NCBI GenBank assembly: GCA_016715405.1
Contig: JADKAE010000004.1
Location: 186,001 to 250,000, forward strand
Origin: Saprospiraceae bacterium
GTDB lineage: Bacteria > Bacteroidota > Bacteroidia > Chitinophagales > Saprospiraceae
DNA length: 64,000 bases
Direction of reading: 5' to 3'
Part shown: in pieces, positions 17,816 through 28,088 of the stretch
Layout of the letters: each line of letters opens with the position of its first letter
How positions within the stretch are numbered: position 1 is the first letter of the stretch
Translations under genes and position numbers: made by a program
The notes under the pieces: generated by a model
The model's input: the letters and a program-made list of their open reading frames with translations, nothing else
The model's database searches: none
Told to the model about the DNA's origin: nothing

Positions 17816-18285
17816 TCGCTCCGTAGCGATGCGGTTTTATACCCATCGCGGAGGAGCGTACCGGGGTTGTCCGGGATAACCGGGATGGCAGGGATGAGCG
17901 GGGTTTGCTATGATGCGCAGGGTACGAAACCCTGCGCTACGGAGTCTTTGATGCCCGGGGCTCCGTAGCGATGGTGTTTTATACCCATCGCGGAGGGGAG
18001 CGTTCCGGAGTCCCGGGATAACCGGGATGGCAGGGATGAGCGGTGTTTGCTATGATGCGCAGGGTATGAAACCCGACGCTACGGAGCATGCCGGGTTGAC
18101 CGGGGTTGCCGTGTTCCTCATGGTCCGTCGGTTATAAAACCCGACGTTACGGAGCGCTCTGATGCCCGTTGCGCTCCGTAGCGATGGTGTTTTATACCCA
18201 TCGCTACGGAGCATGCCGGGTTGACCTGGGTTGCCGTGTTCCTCATGGTCCGTCGGGTATAAAACCCGACGCTACGGAGCGCGGG
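17816..18285. repeat. REP-like palindrome array, right arm
   Basis: Same hairpin units as the left arm (GCTCCGTAGCGATG, ACGCTACGGAGC, CATGCCGGGTTGACC), including another copy of the 125-base unit from 18154. Ends shortly before the promoter of the Roco gene. Confidence 0.85.
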
Positions 18286-18334
18286 GATGGCATCAAATCT
18301 GGAAAAGCCGTAAAAAATAATTCCGCAATTTTAT

Positions 18335-18342
18335 TACATTTG
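18335..18342 (+). promoter_or_regulatory. -7 box of the LRR-Roc gene
   Basis: TACATTTG fits TAnnTTTG, 57 bases before the ATG at 18400; no convincing -33 TTG. Confidence 0.4.
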
Positions 18343-18399
18343 ACAATACATAGATATTACTACAAAGCATAACCAAATTCATCGGCATAGAGTATAACC

Positions 18400-20363
18400 A
18401 TGAAAAACAGTTTGATAGCTCAAATAGAAACCCAGACAGGTAAAACATTGACCCGCCTGGAGCGCCTCGAAGGCAACTCCGTTGTGTTGCGTTACGAGCA
18501 TAACCATAGCTATATCTGCGACGAGGCGGGGAATTTGTTGTCTTTGTATGTGAGGGAGGAAGAAGGACTATCAAACCTGTTATTTCCCGCCGAAGTCTGT
18601 ACGTCACTGCAATATTTGACGCTTAGTGAAAACAAAAATCTGAATCAGATCAATTTTGAAGGGCCCCTACCGAATTTGCGCTATGCCAATTTAAGCGAGT
18701 GCGCGCTTACAGTAATCACAATACCTGGAGGATGCTTTTCTTTAAGAAAGCTGTATTTGAATAAAAATAAATTAAGCAAGGTGCATTTCGAAGAAGGATG
18801 CCCCGCCTTGGAGTTGTTTGACGCCAGCCAAAATCAATTGGAAACCCTGGAACTACTTCCCGGTTTTGACAAGCTGGCTTACCTTTTTTTGGTAGACAAC
18901 AAACTCCGTACGCTTCAGTTTCCTAAAATACTCCCCAGTTTGGAGACCTTGCACTTGCGGGGCAATCAACTGACCAATTTTTCGGAAGATATTCTGACTT
19001 CTTCGCCGGTGCTACAAAGTTTATTCCTGGGAGAAAATCCTCTGCCCGACGCCATGCGGGGTACTCTCGATACTATCAATAATGGCAAAAGCACCCTCTT
19101 CCTCGAGCGTTATTTTAAGGATTTAGAAAAAGGCGGCACTCCCGATAACGAATGCAAAGTACTGCTCATCGGCAACGGCAACGTAGGTAAAAGTTGCCTG
19201 GTACATCGCCTGGTCAATAATAAGTTTCTTGAGAAATGGGAATCCACCCACGCCATCTCCTTGTCCCAATACCAATTGAATGAATACCTGCTCAACCTGT
19301 GGGATTTTGCGGGGCAGGATATCTACCACGCCACGCACCGATTGTTTATGCAGTCGGAAGCCATTTATCTCGCATTGTGGGATTGTGAAACCGAAGAAAA
19401 GCTGTACACGCCTTATCACCCGACGGCGAAGAAAGGCAATACCCCAACCACAAATTGCCTTATTGGCTTGACTATGCCTGGCTCCTCGGTAAAGGCAGCC
19501 CCGTTATTGTATTACAGACCAAAAGGGGGCAACACGGCAAAAAAGACCTGCCCATAATCCGGGAAACCTACCGGCAGCGGTTGCCATTGCTCGATTTTCA
19601 GGACGTAGAATTGAAAGAAGACGACTGGGATGAAAACGGCCTGAATGCCTTGTTGCTTGCCATTCGGCGTTCGGTCAAACGCGTCAAAAACAAGGCCGAT
19701 ATCCCGGCCAATTGGGTAAAGCTGAGGCAAGTACTGCGCGACAAACAATTGGCCGGCGACAAAAGTATGACGCTGCAAGAATATCTGGACTTGCCCGAAG
19801 CCCAAGATCTCGCAGATGACCCACTGAACGTGCTCTGCAACTGGCTGGTAAAAACCGGAGTGGTTTTTTATCGCAAAGGCATGTTCCAGGATGCGATCAT
19901 CCTCGATCAGGCCTGGGCGATCAAGGCCATTTACACGATATTCGACCGCGATAGTTTTTACTATCAAACAATTCAGGCCCACAAAGGCAAGTTCTCCGGC
20001 AAGGAGATCTCAAAAGCGTGGCACTCCAACAGTGTGGATGAACGCGAACTTTTCCTCAGTTTTATGCTCGCTTGCGAATTGTGTTTTGAGATAAAAGAAA
20101 AGGAGAAAGACGCGTATTCTCACCCCCACTCGAGGAAAGGCAGTTTGTGGCACCGCAGTTGTTGGATGAAAACAAACCTTCCACTGTAGAAGATATCTGG
20201 ATGGGACGCCCTGCATTGCATTTGCGGTACCGGCACGATTTTCTGCACTATGGCATTATCCAAAGCTTTATCGTGCGTACCCAATCGCTGGCAGAGATGC
20301 GCGACATGGCGTTATGGCATTTCTTTGCGTGAAAACGATATGCTGGTTTTTAGAGCTTGTTAG
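18400..20363 (+). CDS. LRR-Roc-COR (Roco) GTPase, frameshifted and truncated
   Basis: N-terminal leucine-rich repeats (LRKLYLNKNKLSKVHF, LETLHLRGNQLTNF), then a Roc GTPase domain with P-loop GNGNVGKS, switch-II-like LWDFAGQDIYHATH, and the start of a COR-like region (NVLCNWLVKTGVVFYRK). Frame changes near 19420, 20130 and 20305. The last recognisable phrase, YGISLRENDML, is followed at once by a stop at 20361-20363, so the rest of COR is missing. It runs into an effector-domain/CHAT gene in another frame. Roco proteins are GTP-dependent scaffolds; the deletion suggests this copy may be inactive or fused. Confidence 0.75.
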
Positions 20364-21198
20364 TAACGCTCGATTGAAAGAAGCACTAGATCTGCTCGAG
20401 ACCCTTGTGCCCGCTCATTTACAGGGAGATGTGGTACAAAACAAGAGCCAATTGGCAGATTTGGAGCGCCAGAAAAGGCTGGGTCTGTTGAGTTTTGACG
20501 AGGAAAAACGACAACGAGCTATAATTACAAATGCAGCGTTGGAGTTGTATAAAAGTGTGCATTCGACAGGTCAGGATGCACTGACTGTAACCCGCGTAAC
20601 GAACGAAATTACATCTTCAACTGCTGTTAAATCTAAAATCCTTTTCATCACGGCCAACCCCAGCGACCAGTCGAGACTGCAAACCGATCGGGAACACCGC
20701 TTGTTGAAAGCCGAGTTGGAGCGAGGTAGAGCAAGAGATAATTTTGTCTTCTTGCCGCCGCAGTTTGCGACAACCATCACGGAATTGCTACGAGCTGTGA
20801 ACGACAAGCCGAATATCATTCATTTTTCCGGCCACGGAGCTACAAATGGGATTGCTATAACCACCGAAAACAATGAAACTCAGATGATGCCCGTAGCCGC
20901 CCTGCAACGCATGTTCAGGTCATTAAAGGATCTTACTAAAATAGTTGTGCTCAACGCCTGCTACACAGCCGAACAGGCTAAGATTATTTCCGAGTTCGGC
21001 ATGTATGTAGTAGGCAATAATCTTCCTATCACTGACCCGGCAGCAATCAGTTTTTCAGAGGGATTTTACAACGGCTTGGGAGAGGGCAAATCGTTTGAAG
21101 AAGCATACAATGATGCCATGATCGTGGTACTCACAAAAAATCCGGATGCAGCCCATATCATCGAGGCCTGGAAGGATGGGAATAAGTTGGATATTTGA
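20314..21198 (+). CDS. Effector-associated domain + CHAT caspase-like protease
   Basis: N-terminal helical hairpin domain of the effector-associated type (LKEALDLLETLVPAHLQ, QLADLERQKRLGLLSFDEE), which normally recruits effectors in bacterial conflict systems, then a CHAT protease domain with catalytic His in IIHFSGHGAT and Cys in IVVLNACYTAEQAK. The true start is uncertain because the frame overlaps the truncated Roco gene; the domain proper begins near LVSNARLKEAL. Likely a caspase-like effector activated by an upstream sensor. A hairpin repeat follows. Confidence 0.8.
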   Translation: MAFLCVKTICWFLELVSNARLKEALDLLETLVPAHLQGDVVQNKSQLADLERQKRLGLLSFDEEKRQRAIITNAALELYKSVHSTGQDALTVTRVTNEITSSTAVKSKILFITANPSDQSRLQTDREHRLLKAELERGRARDNFVFLPPQFATTITELLRAVNDKPNIIHFSGHGATNGIAITTENNETQMMPVAALQRMFRSLKDLTKIVVLNACYTAEQAKIISEFGMYVVGNNLPITDPAAISFSEGFYNGLGEGKSFEEAYNDAMIVVLTKNPDAAHIIEAWKDGNKLDI

Positions 21199-21275
21199 TA
21201 AACATGACTATAGCAGACTGTCCCAAGTCGCAGTTTCGACTCCGCTCAACGAGCGGCTTGGCGCGCATTGATCGA

Positions 21276-21312
21276 GAGGTCACCTTCTCTCATGCTTCGA
21301 GAAGATGACCTC
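21276..21312 (+). terminator. Hairpin after the CHAT gene
   Basis: Near-exact copy of the hairpin at 12924-12960 (GAGGTCACCTTCTC/GAGAAGATGACCTC), again with ATTGATC before and CAGATCGTACAGTCG after. A dispersed repeat that may terminate transcription. Followed by GTACAGTCGTATAGTCG-type tandem words. Confidence 0.5.
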
Positions 21313-21357
21313 TGCTCAGATCGTACAGTCGTACAGTCGTATAGTCGTATAGTCGCC

Positions 21358-23628
21358 CTACGAAGCTCCCAGTTCCTCCCTGATCTTGTTCAACGCCGAG
21401 CCGGCGCGAACCCAATCAATCTGTTGCTCATTGTACGTATGGGCTACCTCGAAGCGGTCTTCGCTGCCATCGCTGTGGTGCAGTGCGACCGTCAGGTTTT
21501 TGCCGGGCTGCATATCGCTGAAGCCGAGCAGGTCGATCTTGTCGTCCTGGCGGATTAACTCGTAATCGTCGGGGTTTACGAAGGTGAGCGCCAGCATGCC
21601 CTGCTTCTTGAGGTTGGTCTCGTGGATGCGGGCAAACGACTTCACCACCACGGCCTTGACGCCCAGGAAACGCGGCTGCATGGCAGCGTGTTCGCGGCTG
21701 GAGCCTTCGCCGTAGTTTTCTTCGCCGAAGACGACGGTGCTGATTCCCGCATCGCGGTAAGCCAATCCCGAATCGGGTACGGGCATGTATTTATCCTCTT
21801 CGTAGTTGATCACGCTGTTCATCTCGCCGTTGAAGTAGTTCATGGCGCTGATGAAGGTATTTTTAGAGATATTCTGCAGGTGGCCGCGGAATTCGAGCCA
21901 GGGCCCGGCCATCGAGATGTGGTCTGTGGTGCATTTGCCTTTGGCCTTGATCAGGATGCGCATGCCCTTGAGCTGATCCTGGGTGATAGGCTTAAAGGGA
22001 TGCAGCAGCTGCAGGCGCTTGGAGTCGGGCGATACTTTAATCTGCACGCCGCTGCCGTCGGCGGCGGGGGCCTGGAAGCCGGCGTCCTGCACGGCAAAAC
22101 CTTTGGGAGGCAGCTCAACGCCCGTGGGCGGATCGAGTCTCACGGCCTGGCCGTCTTCGTTGATCAGCGTATCGGTGAGCGGGTTGAAGGTGAGGTCGCC
22201 GGCGATGGCCATGGCGGTCACGATCTCGGGCGACGCCACAAACGAACGCGTCTGCGGGTTGCCGTCGTTGCGCTTCGAGAAGTTGCGGTTAAACGACGTG
22301 ATGATCGAGTTGGCGCGGTTGGGGTCGTCGGTATGGCGCGACCATTGTCCGATGCAGGGGCCGCAGGCGTTGGCCAATACGACGCCGCCGATATCTTCGA
22401 ACGCCGCCAGCAGGCCGTCGCGCTCAACGGTGTAGCGGATCTGCTCGGAGCCGGGCGTGACGGTAAATTCAGATTTTACTTTCAATTTTTTGGCCACAGC
22501 CTGGCGCGCCAGCGAGGCGGCGCGGTCGAGGTCTTCGTACGACGAGTTGGTGCACGAGCCGATAAGGCCCACTTCCAGCTTTTGCGGGTAGTCGTTGTCG
22601 CGAACTGCTTGCGCAAATTTGGAGATCGGCCAGGCCAGGTCGGGCGTGTACGGGCCGTTGATATGGGGTTCGAGCGTGTTGAGGTCGATCTCGATCACGC
22701 GGTCGAAATATTGCTCGGGATTGGCGTAGCATTCGGCATCGCCGGTGAGGTGGGCGGCTACGCCGTCGGCCAGCGCGGCCACGTCGGCGCGATCGGTGGC
22801 GCGCAGATAGCGGCCCATCGACTCGTCGTAGCCGAACAGCGAAGTAGTAGCGCCGATTTCAGCGCCCATATTGCAGATGGTGCCTTTGCCGGTACACGAC
22901 ATAGCCTCGGCGCCGGGGCCGAAGTATTCTACGATGGCGCCCGTACCGCCTTTTACGGTGAGGATGCCGGCTACTTTGAGGATGACGTCTTTGGGAGAGG
23001 CCCAGCCGCTGAGTTTGCCGGTGAGTTTTACGCCGATGAGCTTGGGCATCTTGAGTTCCCAGGGCATGCCTACCATCACGTCTACGGCGTCAGCGCCGCC
23101 TACGCCGATGGCTACCATACCCAGACCGCCGGCGTTGGGCGTATGCGAGTCGGTGCCGATCATCATGGCGCCGGGGAAGGCGTAGTTTTCGAGTACGATC
23201 TGGTGGATGATACCCGAACCCGGCTTCCAAAAGCCGATGCCGTATTTATCGGACACGGTGGCGAGGAAGTCGTATACTTCCGAGTTGATATCGATAGCGA
23301 CTTTCAGGTCGGTATCTGCGCCTATTTTAGCGGTGATGAGGTGATCGCAGTGCACGGTAGAGGGCACCGCCGTTTTGGTGCGGCCACAGGTCATAAACTG
23401 GAGTAGCGCCATTTGCGCCGTAGCGTCTTGCATGGCCACGCGGTCGGGGGCAAAAAATACGTAGTCTTTGCCGCGCTGATAAGCGTGCAGGGTCGACTCG
23501 GGGTGCAAGTGGGCGTACAGGATCTTCTCCGCTAAGGGCAGCGGACGGCCAAGCGCTTTTTTGGCGGCATCCACCTTACCTGGGAGGGATGCGTAAAACG
23601 CTTTTATCATATCGATATCGAATGCCAT
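21358..23628 (-). CDS. Aconitate hydratase
   Basis: A 756-residue mitochondrial-type aconitase that interconverts citrate and isocitrate in the TCA cycle. [4Fe-4S] ligands are the Cys of IGSCTNSSYED and the two in NACGPCIGQW; other signatures are MMIGTDSHTPNAGGLG, CTTDHISMAGPW and GEGSSREHAA. Complete, with no frame changes, and the length is normal for this class. High GC relative to the 43-62 kb block. Confidence 0.97.
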   Translation of the reverse strand: MAFDIDMIKAFYASLPGKVDAAKKALGRPLPLAEKILYAHLHPESTLHAYQRGKDYVFFAPDRVAMQDATAQMALLQFMTCGRTKTAVPSTVHCDHLITAKIGADTDLKVAIDINSEVYDFLATVSDKYGIGFWKPGSGIIHQIVLENYAFPGAMMIGTDSHTPNAGGLGMVAIGVGGADAVDVMVGMPWELKMPKLIGVKLTGKLSGWASPKDVILKVAGILTVKGGTGAIVEYFGPGAEAMSCTGKGTICNMGAEIGATTSLFGYDESMGRYLRATDRADVAALADGVAAHLTGDAECYANPEQYFDRVIEIDLNTLEPHINGPYTPDLAWPISKFAQAVRDNDYPQKLEVGLIGSCTNSSYEDLDRAASLARQAVAKKLKVKSEFTVTPGSEQIRYTVERDGLLAAFEDIGGVVLANACGPCIGQWSRHTDDPNRANSIITSFNRNFSKRNDGNPQTRSFVASPEIVTAMAIAGDLTFNPLTDTLINEDGQAVRLDPPTGVELPPKGFAVQDAGFQAPAADGSGVQIKVSPDSKRLQLLHPFKPITQDQLKGMRILIKAKGKCTTDHISMAGPWLEFRGHLQNISKNTFISAMNYFNGEMNSVINYEEDKYMPVPDSGLAYRDAGISTVVFGEENYGEGSSREHAAMQPRFLGVKAVVVKSFARIHETNLKKQGMLALTFVNPDDYELIRQDDKIDLLGFSDMQPGKNLTVALHHSDGSEDRFEVAHTYNEQQIDWVRAGSALNKIREELGAS

Positions 23629-23685
23629 ATGCCGAATTTTAGGTTATTTTAAAAAAGTCAACAAAGGTAAGATATTTCTTGTTCG

Positions 23686-24186
23686 TCAAACATTTTCGAT
23701 AGTTCCATCTTCTTTCAATTCCAGACGGTAAGAGGTACTCGTACTGGCTGCATAATCCATGATGCGGTTCGCATCTGCCTGCCCCGTCACCACGTAAATG
23801 CCCAAGTCCTCGTTGATGGTGGCTACCGACTGAGTGAGCTTCTGTCCATCGGAGAAAGTGCCGGCAATAACGCGGCTGTCGATAAGCGTGCCATTCCTGG
23901 AATAGGTGGCCAACACGTATTGGTAATTCAACAACGCGGCTCGCCAATACACCACGGCGTGAAAGTCGCCGGGGTCGCTGAGGCGAAAGCAGGCCATGTA
24001 TTCCGTCATGTCGTCGGGATCGTCTTCTTCGTAGGGCACGATAAACTGCTCGATCATGAGCAGGTGCAGCGGGTCGTTGTATTTGTCGAAATGGTGGTGA
24101 GATTCGGCGGTAAGCGTCACCGGAAGCGCAATTTCGGGGAATTTTTCCAGGAAATGTTCAAAACTCACCTTGAGAGGAGCAGCCAT
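23686..24186 (-). CDS. Conserved hypothetical protein
   Basis: A 166-residue soluble protein with no signal peptide. It has a mixed alpha/beta pattern (HFDKYNDPLHLLMIEQFIVP, NYQYVLATYSRNG, GTLIDSRVIAGTF). No family recognised. It lies between aconitase and the Sdh operon, divergent from the latter. Confidence 0.7.
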   Translation of the reverse strand: MAAPLKVSFEHFLEKFPEIALPVTLTAESHHHFDKYNDPLHLLMIEQFIVPYEEDDPDDMTEYMACFRLSDPGDFHAVVYWRAALLNYQYVLATYSRNGTLIDSRVIAGTFSDGQKLTQSVATINEDLGIYVVTGQADANRIMDYAASTSTSYRLELKEDGTIENV

Positions 24187-24250
24187 TTATTACGCGATAA
24201 TTTTGAATAATTCTAAATAACAATGCATTGCAACTGAACACGAACAAGCA

Positions 24251-24282
24251 TTGGGCAATTTGTATTCATTAACATAGATTTG
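24251..24282 (+). promoter_or_regulatory. Promoter of the sdhCAB operon
   Basis: TTG at 24251-24253 and TAGATTTG at 24275-24282 match the Bacteroidota -33/-7 pattern with a 21-base gap. Confidence 0.6.
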
Positions 24283-24370
24283 CACATCAAAGTTGATCTG
24301 CACAATCCGGGATCATACTCGGGCGCCGGCGCCCAGGCTAAGTACGTTTTTTACGATACAAATGTTGCGT

Positions 24371-25078
24371 ATGCAAAAGACGAAAAAAAAGAATTGGGTA
24401 GTACAATTTCTCACCTCTTCTTTGGGTAAAAAAATGGTAATGAGCCTTACCGGGCTCTTCCTGATCTTGTTCCTGGCAGTCCATTTGGAAGGGAACTTGA
24501 AGTTGTTGTACAACGACGGGGGCCAGGCATTTAATGAGCACGCTCATTGGATGACTACGTTCACGCCGATCAAGGCCATCTCCTACCTGTTATATCTCTC
24601 TATTCTCGTTCACGCCTTTCAAGGCTGGGCGATCTGGCGGCAAAACCGCATTGCCCGCGGCTCCGAGCGGTATGCGGTAAAGGTGACCCGCACTACCAAC
24701 ACAAGCGGTTTTGCAGCATCCAATATGGGTTGGCTGGGCACCGTCATTTTCATCTTCCTGGTGCTGCATCTGTACCAGTTTTGGCTGCAAATGAAGATGG
24801 GCAATACACCTATGGCCGTTTACGAAGGCGAAGAATACAAAGACCTGTACACGATTGTGGCGGCGGCATACACCAACCTGGGTTATGTCATCTTTTACGT
24901 GATTTCTATGGTCGTGGTGGGCTTTCACTTATACCACGGCTTCCAGAGCGCCTTCCAGACACTGGGTCTCAACCACCGCAAATACACGCCTTTCATACAA
25001 TGGGTGGGCAAAGCCTATGCCATTGTGGTATCGGCGGGTTTTGCCATCATACCCATCTACATGTATCTGATGCAATAA
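24371..25078 (+). CDS. sdhC: Succinate dehydrogenase/fumarate reductase cytochrome b subunit
   Basis: A five-helix cytochrome b558-type anchor of about 235 residues: GKKMVMSLTGLFLILFLAVH, SYLLYLSILVHAFQGW, GTVIFIFLVLHLYQFW, FYVISMVVVGFHLYHGF and a final helix AYAIVVSAGFAIIPIYMY. The His residues in these helices are the likely haem ligands. It carries electrons between menaquinone and the flavoprotein/iron-sulfur subunits. First gene of sdhCAB, 35 bases before sdhA. Start taken at MQKTKKKNW; MLRMQK at 24362 is also possible. Confidence 0.9.
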   Translation: MQKTKKKNWVVQFLTSSLGKKMVMSLTGLFLILFLAVHLEGNLKLLYNDGGQAFNEHAHWMTTFTPIKAISYLLYLSILVHAFQGWAIWRQNRIARGSERYAVKVTRTTNTSGFAASNMGWLGTVIFIFLVLHLYQFWLQMKMGNTPMAVYEGEEYKDLYTIVAAAYTNLGYVIFYVISMVVVGFHLYHGFQSAFQTLGLNHRKYTPFIQWVGKAYAIVVSAGFAIIPIYMYLMQ

Positions 25079-25113
25079 TCCTATTCCCATCATACGCTCA
25101 ATATTCAGCATAT

Positions 25114-27126
25114 ATGATTCTCAACGCCAATATACCAGACGAGGTAAAAAAAGTGCCATTGGAAGAAAAGTGGACGAAATATCGCGCTACGGTTCCGCTG
25201 GTAGCTCCCAATAATAAACGCCGACTGGAGATCATCGTGGTGGGTACCGGCCTGGCCGGCGCTTCCGCAGCGGCGTCGCTGGGCGAATTGGGTTATAATG
25301 TGAAATGCTTCACTTTTCACGATAGCCCCCGCCGAGCGCACTCTATTGCTGCACAAGGCGGCATCAACGCCGCCAAAAATTATACCAACGACGGCGACAG
25401 CGTATACCGGCTTTTTTATGATACGATAAAAGGCGGCGACTACCGCGCCCGGGAGGCCAACGTGTATCGCCTCGCTGAGGTGAGCGCCAATATCATCGAC
25501 CAGGCAGTAGCCCAGGGCGTGCCTTTTGCCCGCGAATACGGAGGATTACTCGAAAACCGCTCTTTTGGCGGCGTGCAGGTAAGCCGTACGTTTTATGCGC
25601 GCGGCCAGACCGGCCAGCAGCTCTTGCTGGGCGCCTACCAGGCCCTGTCGCGGCAGATCTCGCTGGGCAGCGTGGATATGTACAACCGCCACGAAATGCT
25701 CGACGTAGTCATGGTGGACGGTAAGGCTCGCGGCATCATCGCCCGCAACCTGGTTACCGGCAAACTCGAACGCTTTGCCGCTCATGCCGTGGTGCTGGCT
25801 ACCGGCGGTTACGGCAACGTGTTCTACCTGAGCACCAACGCCATGATGTGCAACGTGACCGCCGCCTGGCGTGCGCACCGCCGTGGCGCCTATATGGCCA
25901 ACCCTTGCTTTACGCAAATTCACCCTACGTGTATCCCCGTTTCGGGCGACTACCAGTCGAAGCTCACCCTGATGTCGGAGAGCTTGCGCAACGACGGCCG
26001 CGTGTGGGTACCCAAAAAGAAAGAAGACGCCTAAGCCATCCGCAAAGGCAAAAAAACGGCTCTCGATATTAAAGAAGAGGACCGCGATTACTTCCTCGAG
26101 CGCCGCTACCCCGCCTTCGGCAACCTGGTGCCCCGCGACGTAGCTTCCCGCGCCGCCAAAACGGCCTGCGACGAAGGCCTCGGCGTGGCGCCCACCGGAC
26201 TGGCAGTCTATCTCGACTTCTCCGCCGCCATCAAGCGCTACGGCCAGTCGAAAGCCAACTCCGCCGGCATCCACAACGCTTCGGAAGCCCAGATCATCGA
26301 ACTGGGAGAAAAAGTAGTGGAAGAAAAATACGGCAACTTGTTTGAGATGTACGAAAAGATTACGGGCGAAAACCCCTACAAGTTGCCTATGAAAATATAC
26401 CCCGCCGTGCACTATACGATGGGGGGCTTGTGGGTAGATTACAACCTGGAGACCAATATCCCCGGCCTTTTTGCGCTGGGCGAATGCAACTTCAGCGACC
26501 ACGGCGCCAACCGCCTCGGCGCCTCGGCCCTCATGCAGGGCCTGGCCGACGGCTATTTCGTGCTGCCCTACACCATCGGCAAATTCTTGTCGGGAGACAT
26601 CAGTACGCCGAAAATCGATGCCAACCGTGCGGAGTTTGTAGCAGTGGAAAAAGAAACCCGGGAGCGCATCGATAAACTGATGAGCATCGGCGGTTCGCAG
26701 TCGATAGAGAGCTTCCACCGCCGCCTTGGCAAGATTATGTGGGATTACTGCGGTATGTCGCGTACAACAGAAGGACTCACCGCCGCCCGCCAGATGATCC
26801 GCGAATTGCGCGATGAATTCTATCGCGACGTATTTGTGCCCGGCAAAGGCGACGAGTTCAACCCCGAACTGGAAAAGGCACAGCCGGCAGCGGATTTCTT
26901 CGAGCTCGGCGAGCTTATGGTCGTCGACGCCCTCAACCGCAACGAATCGTGTGGCGGCCATTTCCGCGAGGAATCGCAAACCGAAGAAGGGGAAGCCAAG
27001 CGCGATGACGTAAATTACCGGTACGTCGCTGCCTGGGAATACCGCGGCTGGAAGGAAGAACCCATTATGCACCGCGAAGACCTCGATTTTGACAATATTG
27101 AACTCAAATCGCGCAGCTACAAATAA
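25114..27126 (+). CDS. sdhA: Succinate dehydrogenase/fumarate reductase flavoprotein (in-frame stop)
   Basis: The FAD subunit: GTGLAGASAAASLGELGYNV dinucleotide fold, SIAAQGGINAAKNY, the FAD-attachment His neighbourhood SPRRAHSIAAQGG, ERRYPAFGNLVPRDV, and HYTMGGLWVDYN. A TAA at 26032-26034 falls in the middle of a conserved stretch (KKKEDA stop AIRKGKK), where relatives have a Lys, so AAA to TAA is the simplest change. Frame is unchanged on both sides. The gene is needed for the TCA cycle, so a base error is more likely than real loss; if real, it would inactivate the complex. Confidence 0.9.
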
Positions 27127-27149
27127 ATAGCAGCAAAACCAGCAATACC

Positions 27150-27905
27150 ATGAGCCAACTCAATCTTTCGCTCAAAATATGGCGCCAGAAAAATGCCAAC
27201 GAAAAAGGCAGTTTTGAAACCCACCAGGTAGAAGCTAATGAGCATATGTCGTTTCTCGAAATGCTCGACGTGCTCAACGAAAAGCTCATTAGCGAAAAAA
27301 AGGAACCGGTAGCTTTTGAACACGACTGCCGGGAGGGCATCTGTGGCGCCTGCAGCATGGTTATCAACGGCCATCCCCATGGCCCCCAGCAAAAAACCAC
27401 CACCTGCCAGTTGCATATGCGCCATTTCAAAAACGGCGACACAATTCATATCGAACCCTATCGCGCCGGCGCTTTCCCGGTGATTCGCGACCTGGTGGTG
27501 GATCGCGCGGCTTTCGACCGCATCATCCAGGCCGGCGGTTTTGTATCGGTGAATACCGGTCAGCCCCAGGATGCCAACGCACTGCCGGTAGAAAAAGACC
27601 AGGCCTCGCGCGCCTTTGACGGCGCCGAATGTATCGGTTGCGGCGCCTGCGTAGCTGCCTGCCCCAACGCCAGCGCTATGCTGTTTGTAAGCGCTAAGGT
27701 GAGCCACCTGGCCCTGCTGCCGCAAGGCAAAGTGGAAGCCGCCCGCCGCGTTCAGAGTATGGTAAAGCAAATGGACCTCGAAGGCTTCGGCAATTGCTCG
27801 AATGTGACGGCCTGCGAAGCCGAATGCCCCAAAGGCATTTCGGTCGAGAATATCGCGCGGATGAACCGCGAGTATTTTGCTGCGGTGTTAAAGTCTGAAG
27901 AGTGA
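27150..27905 (+). CDS. sdhB: Succinate dehydrogenase/fumarate reductase iron-sulfur subunit
   Basis: A complete 251-residue subunit. [2Fe-2S] site CREGICGACSMVING plus the following Cys in TTTCQLH; [4Fe-4S]/[3Fe-4S] motifs CIGCGACVAACPN and CSNVTACEAECPKGI. It passes electrons from SdhA to the cytochrome b subunit. Last gene of the operon, followed by an inverted repeat and a terminator. Confidence 0.97.
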   Translation: MSQLNLSLKIWRQKNANEKGSFETHQVEANEHMSFLEMLDVLNEKLISEKKEPVAFEHDCREGICGACSMVINGHPHGPQQKTTTCQLHMRHFKNGDTIHIEPYRAGAFPVIRDLVVDRAAFDRIIQAGGFVSVNTGQPQDANALPVEKDQASRAFDGAECIGCGACVAACPNASAMLFVSAKVSHLALLPQGKVEAARRVQSMVKQMDLEGFGNCSNVTACEAECPKGISVENIARMNREYFAAVLKSEE

Positions 27906-27955
27906 ACTGTGAACAGCGCCCAGATCAGTTCACAGTTCACAGTTCACTGTTCACT
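27902..27955. repeat. GTGAACTGTGAAC inverted repeat
   Basis: GTGAACTGTGAAC on the left and GTTCACAGTTCACAGTTCAC on the right of a short spacer, directly at the sdhB stop. Same words as the tandem at 9227-9255. Confidence 0.7.
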
Positions 27956-28030
27956 CTCTTTGATATTTCCCCAGAAAAAACTATTTTGCAGGCAAACAGT
28001 TGCCCTTCAGATATAGAAAATATCTGGTTG

Positions 28031-28061
28031 AGCCCCGGTTCTCGCAATCGGGGCTTTTTTT
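28031..28061 (+). terminator. Rho-independent terminator of sdhCAB
   Basis: AGCCCCG and CGGGGCT form a 7-bp stem with an 11-base loop, followed by a run of seven T. Confidence 0.85.
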
Positions 28062-28088
28062 GTTAAATGGGTTTAGTGCATTCGCAGT

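Noticed and set aside
16853..18285. Repeat arrays considered as CRISPR
   Set aside because: Units are palindromic hairpins of variable spacing with a transposase between them and no cas genes; spacers are not unique.
21622..23406. 594-codon ORF antisense to aconitase
   Set aside because: Shadow frame of a high-GC gene with strong codon bias; no protein features of its own.
25546..27072. 508-codon ORF antisense to sdhA
   Set aside because: Shadow frame opposite a certain gene.
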